The notes: generated by a model not told the origin, from the sequence alone. Numbered from the stretch's first letter, positions 42,612-50,492 are shown. The stretch: DNA of 64,000 bases from Luteimonas aestuarii (GCF_004357985.1 NZ_SMTF01000002.1:186001-250000), one strand, 5' to 3'. Numbers and translations are program-made.

Positions 42612-43208
42612 TCACTCTCCAGGCCGATGCATCTCCCAATACCGGGATTCACGCGAGGTACCATCGGCCCGCGTGCAGAGCCTGGTTCCCATGTACTGGA
42701 ATCCTGCGGTCTCGATGACACGAGCAGAACGCAGATTGTCCAGTGCGGCAGTCACCACGATCAGCCTGACGCCGAAGGCGTCAAATATCCAGTCAAAGCT
42801 GCGTGCTGCGCCGAGCTTGCCTTCACCTTGGCTTTGGCGGTCCGCGCGGTAGCCTCCGGCAATCTCTGCTGCGGAGTGCTCCGGCCAGACGGTGAAGCAG
42901 GAGTAACCGCACACGCCACCGGCGGCGTCGAGCATCACGACGAGCAAGCCTTCGCCATCCGCGTGCTTGCGCTGCGCTGCCGCAATCCAGTCAGATATGT
43001 TGCGAAGCGTGGTCGGGCGCGGCAGATCGTAGATGGGATCCGATACCCGAGGATCGACCAGAAGCTCGGTGAGCCCTGCCGCATGCTCAGATCTCGCCAG
43101 GCGGTAGTTGGCCCCAAGCGTCAGAGGATCGGCGCGTCGCACCTTCGCCCGGATGGCGAGTGCTTCTTCGGGAGGGACTTCGAGTTGCGTCAGCGGCGGG
43201 GCGCTCAT
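42612..43208 (-). CDS. GNAT family N-acetyltransferase
   Basis: This 198-residue protein fits the GNAT acetyltransferase fold: a substrate strand (LLVVMLDAAGGVCGYSCF), the acetyl-CoA-binding region in QGEGKLGAARSFDWIF, and the C-terminal VTAALDNLRSARVIETAGFQYMG block where the Asn-x-x-S-x-x-x-x-E pattern is typical. It is similar to RimJ/RimL-like members. The acceptor substrate is unknown. Its start overlaps the MarR gene stop by ATGA, so regulator and acetyltransferase are made together, under the operator at 43790-43810. Confidence 0.8.
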   Translation of the reverse strand: MSAPPLTQLEVPPEEALAIRAKVRRADPLTLGANYRLARSEHAAGLTELLVDPRVSDPIYDLPRPTTLRNISDWIAAAQRKHADGEGLLVVMLDAAGGVCGYSCFTVWPEHSAAEIAGGYRADRQSQGEGKLGAARSFDWIFDAFGVRLIVVTAALDNLRSARVIETAGFQYMGTRLCTRADGTSRESRYWEMHRPGE

Positions 43209-43783
43209 GTGGACACCGCAACGCCCGCTACATCGGCCGGACGGGTCCACTCCCGGCAGATGCGCGTGGTCTGTTCCCGCGCCAGCGGCTCACGGGTCAG
43301 TCCGCAGCGAGCGCCTCGCTTTTCCGTCAGGAAGTGCGCGCAGCGTTGGCACACACCGAATGCGCGCTGGCCGTTCTGCCGTTGCAGCGCGGTCAACAGG
43401 CCGCGCAAGGCGTCGGCCAACGGCGGCGCTTCCGAAGGCATCGCGCTCAGGGCCTGCTCCAGGCGTTGCGCCCAACCGTCACGCAGAACTTTGGCGCCCG
43501 CCGCAGTCGGCTCCAGGTGAATACGCCGCCCGTGCTGGGGATCGGGCGTCTTCACGATCAGGCCCTGCCGCTCCAATAACTGCAGGGACTGCGACACGGT
43601 GCCGCGCGTGATGCCGAAGTATTGCGCCACCGCGATCGGCAGATTGCTGTAGCGATTGGCGCGATCCAGGTAGGCCAGGATCTGCAGATGGATGGGCAGC
43701 AGGCCGTGTCGCGCGGCGTCATCGCGCAGTGATTGCTGGATCAGGGCGCCGAGGCGCTCGAGCAGAACCGGTGTGTCATCCAT
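43205..43783 (-). CDS. MarR-type regulator with four-cysteine tail
   Basis: This 192-residue protein has an N-terminal MarR winged-HTH (HLQILAYLDRANRYSNLPIAVAQYFGITRGTVSQSLQLLERQGLI) and, unlike simple MarR proteins, a C-terminal extension with four cysteines: C145, C148, C160 and C176 in a C-x2-C-x11-C-x15-C pattern. That arrangement could bind an iron-sulfur cluster or zinc, or sense thiol stress. It is divergent from the redox operon with two near-identical 21-bp palindromes between them, one seven bases from its own start codon, so it very likely represses both directions. Its ligand is unknown. Confidence 0.85.
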   Translation of the reverse strand: MDDTPVLLERLGALIQQSLRDDAARHGLLPIHLQILAYLDRANRYSNLPIAVAQYFGITRGTVSQSLQLLERQGLIVKTPDPQHGRRIHLEPTAAGAKVLRDGWAQRLEQALSAMPSEAPPLADALRGLLTALQRQNGQRAFGVCQRCAHFLTEKRGARCGLTREPLAREQTTRICREWTRPADVAGVAVST

Positions 43784-43789
43784 GCCCGC

Positions 43790-43810
43790 AATGTATCGCT
43801 TCGATGCATT
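43790..43810. promoter_or_regulatory. Palindromic operator 1 of the MarR-type regulator
   Basis: A 21-bp imperfect palindrome with half-sites AATGTATCG and CGATGCATT around a three-base centre. It lies just upstream of the regulator's start codon and touches the -35 box of the divergent promoter. It differs from operator 2 at only two positions, which suggests both bind the same protein. Confidence 0.8.
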
Positions 43811-43811
43811 A

Positions 43812-43841
43812 TTGACAATGACGGTTTGGCGGCAGTAGAGT
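43812..43841 (+). promoter_or_regulatory. Promoter of the redox operon
   Basis: TTGACA (43812-43817) and TAGAGT (43836-43841) are separated by 18 bp. The pair lies between the two palindromic operators, so a repressor bound to either would block RNA polymerase. CATAAT further down is too far from the -35 box. Confidence 0.6.
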
Positions 43842-43845
43842 CCAT

Positions 43846-43866
43846 AATGTATCGCCTCGATACATT
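43846..43866. promoter_or_regulatory. Palindromic operator 2 of the MarR-type regulator
   Basis: A 21-bp perfect dyad with half-sites AATGTATCG and CGATACATT around the centre CCT. It lies just after the -10 box of the redox operon promoter, a classical repressor position. The centre-to-centre distance to operator 1 is 56 bp. Confidence 0.8.
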
Positions 43867-43902
43867 AACGATGTTCCACCGCCAACATCCCAGGAGAAGT
43901 CC

Positions 43903-44139
43903 ATGTCCCAGAAAGCCGTCTTCTTTCATGCCGGTTGCCCGGTATGCGTGTCCGCCGAGCAGCAGTTCGCCAAGTCACTCGATCCTGCCCAGTTCAATGT
44001 GGAGATCGTGCATCTGGGCGAACAGAAAGCCCGTCTCGCTGAGGCAGAAGCGGCGGGCGTCAAGTCCGTGCCCGCGCTGGTGATCGGCGGGCAGCCCTTC
44101 CATATCAACTTCGGCGCGGCGCTTGCCGATCTGAAGTAA
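43903..44139 (+). CDS. Thioredoxin-fold (glutaredoxin-like) protein, CPVC
   Basis: This 78-residue cytoplasmic protein has a thioredoxin fold with the active-site motif CPVC at residues 12-15 after a short first strand (KAVFFHAG) and the cis-proline region SVPALVIGG. It lacks a signal peptide. It should carry out thiol-disulfide exchange. It is the first gene of a four-gene operon controlled by the divergent MarR-type protein; AGGAG precedes the start by seven bases. It is not one of the standard Grx types, and its partner is unknown. Confidence 0.85.
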   Translation: MSQKAVFFHAGCPVCVSAEQQFAKSLDPAQFNVEIVHLGEQKARLAEAEAAGVKSVPALVIGGQPFHINFGAALADLK

Positions 44140-44196
44140 GCCGACTTTTCGCGGCGGGGCGCGCCCCGCCGCTTTCTCATTCGGAGGATCCCAACG

Positions 44197-44673
44197 ATGA
44201 AATGCACATTGATCGCCGCACTGTTGGCCGCCTGTGCTACACCCGTGCTCGCAGCCGATCCTGCAGTCCCGTACCCCGATGGTTACCGCAGCTGGCACCA
44301 CGTCAAGAGCATGGTGATCGAGAAGGGCCATCCCCTGTTCGAGTCGTTTGGCGGCATCCATCACCTCTACGCCAACCCGAAGGCGCTGGAGGGTTACAAG
44401 TCCGGCAAGTTCCCGGATGGAGCGGTCATCGTCTTCGATCTGCTCGACGCCCCGCAGGCGGATAACGCCATCACCGAAGGCGCGCGTAAGGTTGCTGGCG
44501 TGATGCACAAGGACGCGAAGAAATACGCGGCAACCGGCGGCTGGGGCTACGAGGGTTTCGGAGGCGGCGACAAGACCAAGCGCGTCGTCGGCGCCAACGC
44601 CGCCACCGCCTGCCATGCCTGCCATACCGCGCAGAAGGATCACGGCTACGTGTTCAGTAGCCTGCGCGACTGA
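44197..44673 (+). CDS. Cytochrome P460 family c-haem protein
   Basis: This 158-residue exported protein has a signal peptide (about residues 1-20, ending LAA) and the P460 family body: VPYPDGYRSWHHVKSMVI, FGGIHHLYANPKAL, DGAVIVFDLLD and WGYEGFGG. A c-type haem site CXXCH is at residues 139-143 (CHACH). Cytochrome P460 proteins bind haem crosslinked to a lysine and oxidise hydroxylamine, but many relatives bind c-haem with unknown or NO-related roles; activity cannot be decided from sequence. It lies 57 bp after the thioredoxin-fold gene. Confidence 0.85.
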   Translation: MKCTLIAALLAACATPVLAADPAVPYPDGYRSWHHVKSMVIEKGHPLFESFGGIHHLYANPKALEGYKSGKFPDGAVIVFDLLDAPQADNAITEGARKVAGVMHKDAKKYAATGGWGYEGFGGGDKTKRVVGANAATACHACHTAQKDHGYVFSSLRD

Positions 44674-44675
44674 GC

Positions 44676-45197
44676 GTGACGGTGAGTGACTTTCCGACAG
44701 CGCCCGCCTGGCAAGTCAGCCAGTGGTTCAACGCCGACCGCCCCCTGGACCTGGCCGCCCTGCGCGGCCAGGTCGTGGTGCTACATGCCTTCCAGATGCT
44801 GTGTCCCGGTTGTGTCTCTCATGGTGTGCCGCAGGCGGAGCGCATCCATCGCCTGTTTGCCCAGGATGGCGTCGCGGTGGTCGGTCTGCATACGGTGTTC
44901 GAGCATCACGAGGCTATGACGCCAGTCGCGTTGAAGGCCTTTCTGCACGAATACCGCGTCAGCCATCCGGTGGGCGTGGATGTGGCCGTTGCGGGCGCCC
45001 CAATCCCGGCCACCATGCTCACCTACGCGCTGGAAGGCACGCCGTCGCTGATCCTGATCGACCGCGCGGGGCGCCTGCGACTGAAACACTTTGGCCGGCT
45101 GGACGACCTCACGGTGGGTCGCGAGGTGATGCGCCTTGCGACGGAGTCAGGGCCCGGCGTGGACTCGTGCACCGACGAGAGTTGCCGCGCCGTCTGA
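44676..45197 (+). CDS. TlpA/peroxiredoxin-like thiol protein, CPGC
   Basis: This 173-residue protein has a thioredoxin-like fold of the TlpA/AhpC-TSA kind. The active-site motif CPGC is at residues 43-46 (FQMLCPGCVSHG), an insertion before the cis-proline (EGTPSLILIDRAG) is present, and the C-terminus adds two further cysteines (SCTDESC). No signal peptide is seen, so it is probably cytoplasmic, unlike true TlpA. The GTG start at 44676 lies 2 bp after the P460 gene stop, so the two are translationally coupled. Confidence 0.82.
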   Translation: MTVSDFPTAPAWQVSQWFNADRPLDLAALRGQVVVLHAFQMLCPGCVSHGVPQAERIHRLFAQDGVAVVGLHTVFEHHEAMTPVALKAFLHEYRVSHPVGVDVAVAGAPIPATMLTYALEGTPSLILIDRAGRLRLKHFGRLDDLTVGREVMRLATESGPGVDSCTDESCRAV

Positions 45198-45198
45198 C

Positions 45199-45996
45199 GT
45201 GACCTCGACGGCCTTAGCTCCGCAGCCTCTGGCAGAGCGCCTGGCGGCGGTGCAGGCGCGCATTGCCGCGACCTGCGCCCGCGCCCACAGGGATCCGACC
45301 TCGGTGAAGCTTCTGCCCGTGAGCAAAACCGTGCCGACAACACGCCTGCGCCATGCACTCGCGTTGGGTCTGCGCGATTTTGGCGAGAACCGTGTGCAAG
45401 AACTGCTCGGCAAACGCGATGAGATGGGGAGCGACGCAGCCCGTTGGCATCTGATCGGCCATCTTCAGACCAACAAGGTGCGTCGGATCGCCACGCGCAT
45501 CGCGAGCTTCCACGCCCTCGACAGTCTGCGCGTGGCCACCGCGCTGGACCGCGCTTTGTTCGCCGAAGGCCGGTCTCTCGACGTGCTGGTGCAAGTCAAC
45601 ACCGCAGGCCAGCCACAGCAGTATGGCTTGCCACCGGAATCGCTGCTGCCGTTCCTGAGGGAACTGCGGGCCTGCCAATGTCTGAAGGTGCGCGGGCTAA
45701 TGACGCTCGCCATCTTCAGCGCCGACCCTGCACGGGTGCGCCCGTGTTTTGACCGGCTCCGCGTCTTGCGCGATGAGGCGCGCGAGGCGCTACCGGAGGC
45801 AGCCTCACTGCAGGAACTCTCGATGGGCATGAGCGGCGATTTCGAGACCGCCATTGAGGCGGGCGCCACCATCCTGCGCCTTGGTCGGGTGCTGTTCGGC
45901 GATCGGGGCGTTCCCGACAGCGCCTACTGGCCGCAGGCGGCTGGCACTGGGGACGGCGAAGTCGGGCCCAAAATCCTCGACACCGCCACTGACTGA
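45199..45996 (+). CDS. PLP-binding protein of the YggS/PROSC family
   Basis: This 265-residue protein is a PLP homeostasis protein. The PLP lysine is K43 in LLPVSKTVP, followed by the family motifs DFGENRVQELLGKRD, WHLIGHLQTNKVR and, near the end, LSMGMSGDFETAIEAGATILRLGRVLFG. It binds pyridoxal phosphate and affects vitamin B6 and amino acid pools. It begins with GTG one base after the stop of the redoxin gene and has no strong ribosome-binding site, so translation is coupled. A host yggS is normally present elsewhere, so this copy is mobile cargo. Confidence 0.88.
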   Translation: MTSTALAPQPLAERLAAVQARIAATCARAHRDPTSVKLLPVSKTVPTTRLRHALALGLRDFGENRVQELLGKRDEMGSDAARWHLIGHLQTNKVRRIATRIASFHALDSLRVATALDRALFAEGRSLDVLVQVNTAGQPQQYGLPPESLLPFLRELRACQCLKVRGLMTLAIFSADPARVRPCFDRLRVLRDEAREALPEAASLQELSMGMSGDFETAIEAGATILRLGRVLFGDRGVPDSAYWPQAAGTGDGEVGPKILDTATD

Positions 45997-46190
45997 CTCC
46001 ACGTCCCGCAGCGGTTCTGGAGCAGAGGCGACAGAAGTCGCATCAGGTTCGTCGCCTTGTTGGGTTGGGGGCGCCCTAGGCACGACGAACCGGACTTGGG
46101 GAATCAGTACCGGCAGTCGGAACTCCGCTCAATCGAACCTGATCGGCGTGCCGCTTTCAAACACAGCGACAGAATGTCGATGTGCTGACG

Positions 46191-46805
46191 TCATCGATCA
46201 TCGTCACTGCGCTCCCGTTCCTTGCGAAGCCTGAGAAACCAAGGCTTCACGTACATCCAGTACAGCCCGCAGCAGAACGTGAATAGGCCAAGCAGCGCCA
46301 GCACCGGCTTGATCGCCTTGGCCGGTGCCCTGACGAGAATTGGCCAAGCGGCGAGCAGTAGGGCCAGGAACAGGAACCCGAACACCGCGATCTGCGCGCC
46401 GCCCCACAGGGCGATCCAAGGGCTCGCCGTAAGGCGCACTCCGAATACCGACCGATGCAGATTGCCGGTGTGCTGGAACAACTGGATTTCCGGGTCGGTC
46501 AGGTCGTATCGATTCTTCAGCGCGATCAGGCCGATCCGATCCCGGCGATTCCAGCGGAATCCCGGACCGAAGCGTTTGCGGAACTTGCCCTCGTCGGCGA
46601 TCACTTCGTCGTCAGAATAGAGGCTGTCCAGCGGTTGGGATTCCGCGAGGATGCGGCGCATCTCTTCCAGCCGCGGGTCGAGTCGCTCCGGTGGCGGCGA
46701 CTGCTGGTCAGGGCGCAGCGAGACAACCTTGCTGCGAGTTCCGGCGTTGCCTTCGGGCGGATCTTCCTGCAGAGCGTTGCGCCCCGGACCATGACGATCA
46801 CTCAT
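46191..46805 (-). CDS. Membrane protein of unknown function, two spans
   Basis: This 204-residue protein has a charged cytoplasmic N-terminal half with RFGPGFRWNRRDRIGLIALKN, and two hydrophobic helices (about residues 130-155 and 162-185) near the C-terminus, then a basic tail. I do not recognise a family. It lies 4 bp downstream of the XRE regulator gene and is probably controlled by it, an arrangement used by phage exclusion and other regulated membrane effectors, but no function can be claimed. Confidence 0.6.
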   Translation of the reverse strand: MSDRHGPGRNALQEDPPEGNAGTRSKVVSLRPDQQSPPPERLDPRLEEMRRILAESQPLDSLYSDDEVIADEGKFRKRFGPGFRWNRRDRIGLIALKNRYDLTDPEIQLFQHTGNLHRSVFGVRLTASPWIALWGGAQIAVFGFLFLALLLAAWPILVRAPAKAIKPVLALLGLFTFCCGLYWMYVKPWFLRLRKERERSDDDR

Positions 46806-46809
46806 CGGG

Positions 46810-47247
46810 TCAGGCCGCGACGGACAGCATTTCACGCAGATGCGTAGCGTCAACCTCGCCTTTGGTGATGCAATGCTCGTAGCTCAGCCGGATCAACCGC
46901 GCCTTCTTGTCGGGCTTGAGCGTGCGACGGTGCTTGGTGAGCCATTCCTCGATGAGCCGAATCACGCTCTCCATCAGATCCATGTCGAGCACGCGACGAC
47001 CCACCAGGACCGGATCTTCACCGGGACCCGTGAGCTGCCACAGCGGATCGATCCGGAACGTCTCGCACAGCGATTTGAACAGCGCCGTGGGCATTTCCCG
47101 CTCGCCGCGCTCGTAATTGGCATAGGCGCGCAGGGATAGCCCCAGCTTGTCCGCAAAATCAGCTTGCGTGAGTCCGCTGGCGACCCGGATGGCCATCAAC
47201 CGGCGACCCATGACGAGGTTGTCGTCTTCGTTTGACAACTTACTCAT
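46810..47247 (-). CDS. XRE family regulator, phage CI-like
   Basis: This 145-residue protein has an N-terminal lambda-repressor-type HTH (VMGRRLMAIRVASGLTQADFADKLGLSLRAYANYERGEREMP) and a C-terminal helical region for dimerisation. It lies beside a divergent Ner-like gene with overlapping promoters, like an immunity switch of Mu-type phages. It probably represses itself and the Ner-like gene, and cotranscribes the membrane protein downstream. Confidence 0.8.
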   Translation of the reverse strand: MSKLSNEDDNLVMGRRLMAIRVASGLTQADFADKLGLSLRAYANYERGEREMPTALFKSLCETFRIDPLWQLTGPGEDPVLVGRRVLDMDLMESVIRLIEEWLTKHRRTLKPDKKARLIRLSYEHCITKGEVDATHLREMLSVAA

Positions 47248-47260
47248 AACTGCCTACTGT
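47232..47260 (+). promoter_or_regulatory. Promoter toward the Ner-like gene
   Basis: TTGACA (47232-47237) and TACTGT (47255-47260) are 17 bp apart and overlap the start of the XRE gene. A short dyad TCAGG/CCTGA (47266-47270/47277-47281) follows and could be an operator. The layout would let either regulator control the other. Confidence 0.5.
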
Positions 47261-47292
47261 GAGTCTCAGGACTTCCCCTGACGATATCACGC

Positions 47293-47589
47293 ATGCGCCC
47301 AGCCCTGGAACAACACGAGCGGATCAAGATGCGGCTCCGCGTCGCCGGCAGCTCGCTGGCCGAGGTCGCTCGCGAGCTGGGGGTCGCCGGCACGTCGGTC
47401 ACGAGCGTGAGTCAGGGTTACCGGCGATCCCGGCGGATCGAATCGGCCATTGCCGACAAGCTCGGCGTCGTGCCCAGCAGCCTGTGGCCTGATCGATATC
47501 CAGATGGCGCAGGTGGTGATGACCGATCCCCCGTGTCACGGAATCTGGACTGCATGGGAGGTGGCTCGCTCAGCCCGGTCTTCTGCTGA
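47293..47589 (+). CDS. Ner/Nlp-like DNA-binding protein
   Basis: This 98-residue protein has the Ner-type HTH of Mu-like phages and Nlp regulators: RIKMRLRVAGSSLAEVARELGVAGTSVTSVSQGYRRSRRIESAIADKLG, ending with a WPDRY segment. After about residue 70 the sequence is unstructured and may be altered. It is divergent from the XRE gene. In Mu-like phages the transposase genes follow; here an IS21 element follows, so this may be a prophage remnant or an ICE regulator. Confidence 0.75.
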   Translation: MRPALEQHERIKMRLRVAGSSLAEVARELGVAGTSVTSVSQGYRRSRRIESAIADKLGVVPSSLWPDRYPDGAGGDDRSPVSRNLDCMGGGSLSPVFC

Positions 47590-47627
47590 TGGCGGTAGCG
47601 GTACGTTTCGGGCAGCACAACGAGAAA

Positions 47628-47651
47628 ACCCACGCCTTGCCGGGCGTGGGT
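47628..47651 (-). terminator. Hairpin with T-rich flank on the - strand
   Basis: The arms ACCCACGCC (47628-47636) and GGCGTGGGT (47643-47651) pair over 9 bp. The T-rich tail (TTTTCTCG) is on the - strand side, so as a terminator it would act on leftward transcripts coming from the IS region. It could also simply be the 3' flank of the Ner-like gene. Confidence 0.45.
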
Positions 47652-47816
47652 CTCGAGCAGCTTCAACTGAACCTTGAGCCTGCATTCTCGTTTCTGCTTC
47701 CGGCGGTGTCAAGGACAGCGGCCCGTTCCGGGCCGTGCGATGGGCCTTTCCCCGCCGCCGGAGTGAGGTCCTCCCTCACGCCTCTTTCTGGAGGTGTCAA
47801 TCGATGAGAACGCGGG

Positions 47817-49352
47817 ATGAATCTGAAGGATGTGTGTCGCTATCTGCTCACCACCGACTTCTCCAACCGGGAAGTCGGTCGAGCAGCGGGAGTCTCGCCC
47901 AACACGGCGGGCCGCTACCGGATGCGCCTGGCTGAGGAGGGTCTGGACTGGAATGGGGTCGCGGTTCTGACGGACCGGGCCTTGGAGGAGCGGCTGAACA
48001 ACGGCCGTCAGCTCGCGCGCAAGGCCTTTGCCGAGCCCGACTTCGCCCATGTCCATGCCGAACTGCGTCGGCCGGGCGTGACCTTGCTGCTGATGCACGA
48101 GGAATATGCGGACGCGGCCGGCAGTGACGCGATGTCGGAAACCGAATTCCGGCGGCGCTACGACCGCTACGAGTGCTCCCTGGGCATCGTCATGCGCCAG
48201 CCGCATGCGCCGGGCTACCGACTGTTTCTGGACTACTCGGGCAAACGCCCGAGCGTTCTGAATCCGAAGACCGGGGAGAAGCAACCGGTCGAGCTGTTTG
48301 TGGCCGTTATGGGTGCGAGCCGCAAGACTTTCGCGTATGCAAGCGCGACGCAGCGGCTGCCGGACTGGTGCGAGGCCAACGTGCGCGCCCTGGAGTTTTA
48401 CCGTGGCGTGCCCAGGCTGCTGGTCCCCGACAACTTGAAGTCGGCGGTGGAACGGGTGACGGTGGCCGAGGGCCACATCATCAACTACACCTACAGCAAA
48501 CTCGCGCAGCACTACGACTGCATCGTGATGCCGACGCGAGCGCGCAAGCCCAAGGACAAGGCCGCCGTCGAGGTCGGCGTGCGTTTCGCCCAGCGATGGA
48601 TACTGGCGCGGCTGCGTAACCGGGTCTTCACGTCGATTGAAGAACTGAACGCCGCCATCGCGGAGCTGCTGGTGCGCATGAACGACAAGCCCATGCGCGG
48701 GCACGGCGGCAAAAGCCGCAACCAGCTCTTCGAGGAGCTGGATCGTCCGGCACTGAAGGCATTGCCGGAACTGCCCTTCGAGTACGCAGACTGGAAGCTC
48801 AACGTCACGGTGGCACAGGACTACCACGTCCTGTGGGACGAGCATTACTACTCGGTGCCGTACACCTACATCGGGGCCAAGGTACGCATCCGCGCGACCG
48901 CCCGACAGGTCGAGGTGTACGCAAAGGACGATCACTTCCCGATTGCGACCCACCTGCGGAATGCGCACAAGGGTGGTTGCACCACCTTGCCGGAGCACCA
49001 GCCTGCGTCCCATCGGGCGTACGCGCAGGATCAAGGTGCCGAGCTGATCGCATGGGCGGACCGCTCAGGCCCCTGGATCAGTGCCTTCGTGAAGAAGCAC
49101 ATCGACACGCATCGGCGGCCGGCGTTGTCGATGCAGGCGATGCGCGGCCTGCGCGGCATGGCCAAGGAATACGGCCCAGAGCGCCTGAATGCTGCCTGCC
49201 ATCGCGCGCTACGCATCTCCACCACGTCGGTGTCGTCCGTGCGCTCGATGCTCCAGCGCCGGATCGAGAGCACGCCATTGCGCGGCGCCAGTGACGATGA
49301 GCCATTGCCGGGCCACGACAACGTGCGTGGCGCCAAGACCTACGAATCCTGA
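47817..49352 (+). CDS. istA: IS21 family transposase IstA
   Basis: This 511-residue DDE transposase has an N-terminal HTH (SNREVGRAAGVSPNTAGRYRMRL), the catalytic core beginning with LFLDYSGKRPSV (first Asp), the second Asp in RLLVPDNLKSAV, and a Glu in the RKPKDKAAVEVGV segment. It lies 10 bp upstream of istB, as in all IS21 elements. Length is normal and the frame is intact, so the copy may be active. Confidence 0.95.
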   Translation: MNLKDVCRYLLTTDFSNREVGRAAGVSPNTAGRYRMRLAEEGLDWNGVAVLTDRALEERLNNGRQLARKAFAEPDFAHVHAELRRPGVTLLLMHEEYADAAGSDAMSETEFRRRYDRYECSLGIVMRQPHAPGYRLFLDYSGKRPSVLNPKTGEKQPVELFVAVMGASRKTFAYASATQRLPDWCEANVRALEFYRGVPRLLVPDNLKSAVERVTVAEGHIINYTYSKLAQHYDCIVMPTRARKPKDKAAVEVGVRFAQRWILARLRNRVFTSIEELNAAIAELLVRMNDKPMRGHGGKSRNQLFEELDRPALKALPELPFEYADWKLNVTVAQDYHVLWDEHYYSVPYTYIGAKVRIRATARQVEVYAKDDHFPIATHLRNAHKGGCTTLPEHQPASHRAYAQDQGAELIAWADRSGPWISAFVKKHIDTHRRPALSMQAMRGLRGMAKEYGPERLNAACHRALRISTTSVSSVRSMLQRRIESTPLRGASDDEPLPGHDNVRGAKTYES

Positions 49353-49362
49353 GGAACCCCGA

Positions 49363-50103
49363 ATGACCATCATGAACACCGCCCAACAGCTCCGCGAACT
49401 GCGTCTCGTCGGCATGGCCGAGGCGCTGGATCAGCAGATGTCTCAGTCCGCCTTTCTCGGCGCGTCCTTCGAGCAACGCCTGCAGATGCTCGTGGATGCC
49501 GAGATCAGTTACCGCGACACGCGGCGCTACAAGAGCATCCTGCGCAACGCGCGACTCAAGGTGCAGGCCGTGCCCGAGGACATTGACTACCGAACCGGCC
49601 GCGGCATCGACAAGGCGACCTTCGCCGATCTGCTCACATGTGCGTGGATCTACAAGCAGATGAACCTGCTGATGACCGGCCCGACCGGCACGGGCAAGAC
49701 TTGGCTGGCCTGCGCGCTGGCAGTGCAGGCGGCGCGCAAGGGCATCACCGTGGCTTACCGCAGGCTCGGGCGCTTGCTCGAAGAGATGGCCATCGCGCAC
49801 GAAGACGGCTCCATCACGAAGCTGCGCAACCAGGTGGCCAAGGTCCAGCTCCTGATCCTGGACGACTTTGGCCTGACCGCACTGACCAATCGCGGTCGCG
49901 CCGACCTGCTGGAGCTGCTCGATGATCGGGTCGGCACGCACTCGACGATCGTGCTCGGGCAGATGCCGGTCAAGGAGTGGCACGCCTTCATCAATGATCC
50001 CGCGCTGGCCGATGCGCTGCTCGATCGGCTCGTGCATTCGAGCCTGAAGATCGCCCTCAAGGGCGAGTCGATGCGCAAGCTCAAGTCGGAGGGTGGGCAG
50101 TAG
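49363..50103 (+). CDS. istB: IS21 family AAA+ transposition regulator IstB
   Basis: This 246-residue ATPase has the Walker A motif GPTGTGKT at residues 106-113 and Walker B LLILDDFGL, as in IstB. It binds target DNA and activates IstA. The start ATG at 49363 is chosen by homology of the N-terminus (MNTAQQLRELRLVGMAEALDQQ, two Met options close together). Its stop lies directly before a block of 21-bp tandem repeats. Confidence 0.95.
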   Translation: MTIMNTAQQLRELRLVGMAEALDQQMSQSAFLGASFEQRLQMLVDAEISYRDTRRYKSILRNARLKVQAVPEDIDYRTGRGIDKATFADLLTCAWIYKQMNLLMTGPTGTGKTWLACALAVQAARKGITVAYRRLGRLLEEMAIAHEDGSITKLRNQVAKVQLLILDDFGLTALTNRGRADLLELLDDRVGTHSTIVLGQMPVKEWHAFINDPALADALLDRLVHSSLKIALKGESMRKLKSEGGQ

Positions 50104-50114
50104 CTTGGCGGGGA

Positions 50115-50262
50115 TGCGCAACAGCGTGGCACCACTGCGCAGGAAGCTGGTGCCATTGCGCAGCGACTTGGCGCCGGTGCGCAGCCTGGTGGCGTCGCCG
50201 CGCAAGGTCTTGATGCCGGTGCTCAGCTGGCATGGCGTCGGTGCGCAGATTAAATGGCGTCA
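50115..50262 (+). repeat. Seven tandem 21-bp repeats after istB
   Basis: Repeat starts occur at 50115, 50136, 50157, 50178, 50199, 50220 and about 50242, almost exactly 21 bp apart. The consensus begins TGCGCA and has TGGYGYC near its end (TGCGCAGNNNNTGGYGYC). The period equals two helical turns, so bound proteins would lie on one face of the DNA. The stretch can also be read as heptads (LRxxLxP type) but no supporting gene start exists. The remaining bases to 50492 hold no gene. Confidence 0.8.
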
Positions 50263-50492
50263 ACCGATCAACTCGCACGGCGGAGCCGCGCAGGTGAGCG
50301 CCGTTTTGTAGTTTGCGCGCTGCGCACTTACGCCCAGTGCTCTTCGCGCCCGGAACGCATGGTATGCATGCGGCTTGCAACACCGCTTTCGCGGGTAGTT
50401 TCGCCCGCTCTATACCCGACAGCGGTTCCAAAGCCCCAAAACTCGGGCCAGAGGGCAGTTTCGAACGTCGGCTTCTGGCCGCGTGCCGCCGG

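Larger units (their letters stand above)
47817..50262 (+). mobile_element. IS21 family insertion sequence (core; ends not set)
   Basis: The element consists of intact istA and istB. The 21-bp repeats right after istB (50115-50262) are probably the transposase-binding repeats of the right end. I could not find a convincing terminal inverted-repeat pair or target duplication; the left end is probably within 47650-47816. A copy of a related word, GGTGTCAATCGATGA (47793) and GGCGTCAACCGATCA (50256), flanks the core in direct orientation. Confidence 0.7.

Noticed and set aside
50115..50262. CRISPR array
   Set aside because: The repeats are 21 bp in direct tandem without distinct spacers, and no cas genes are near.
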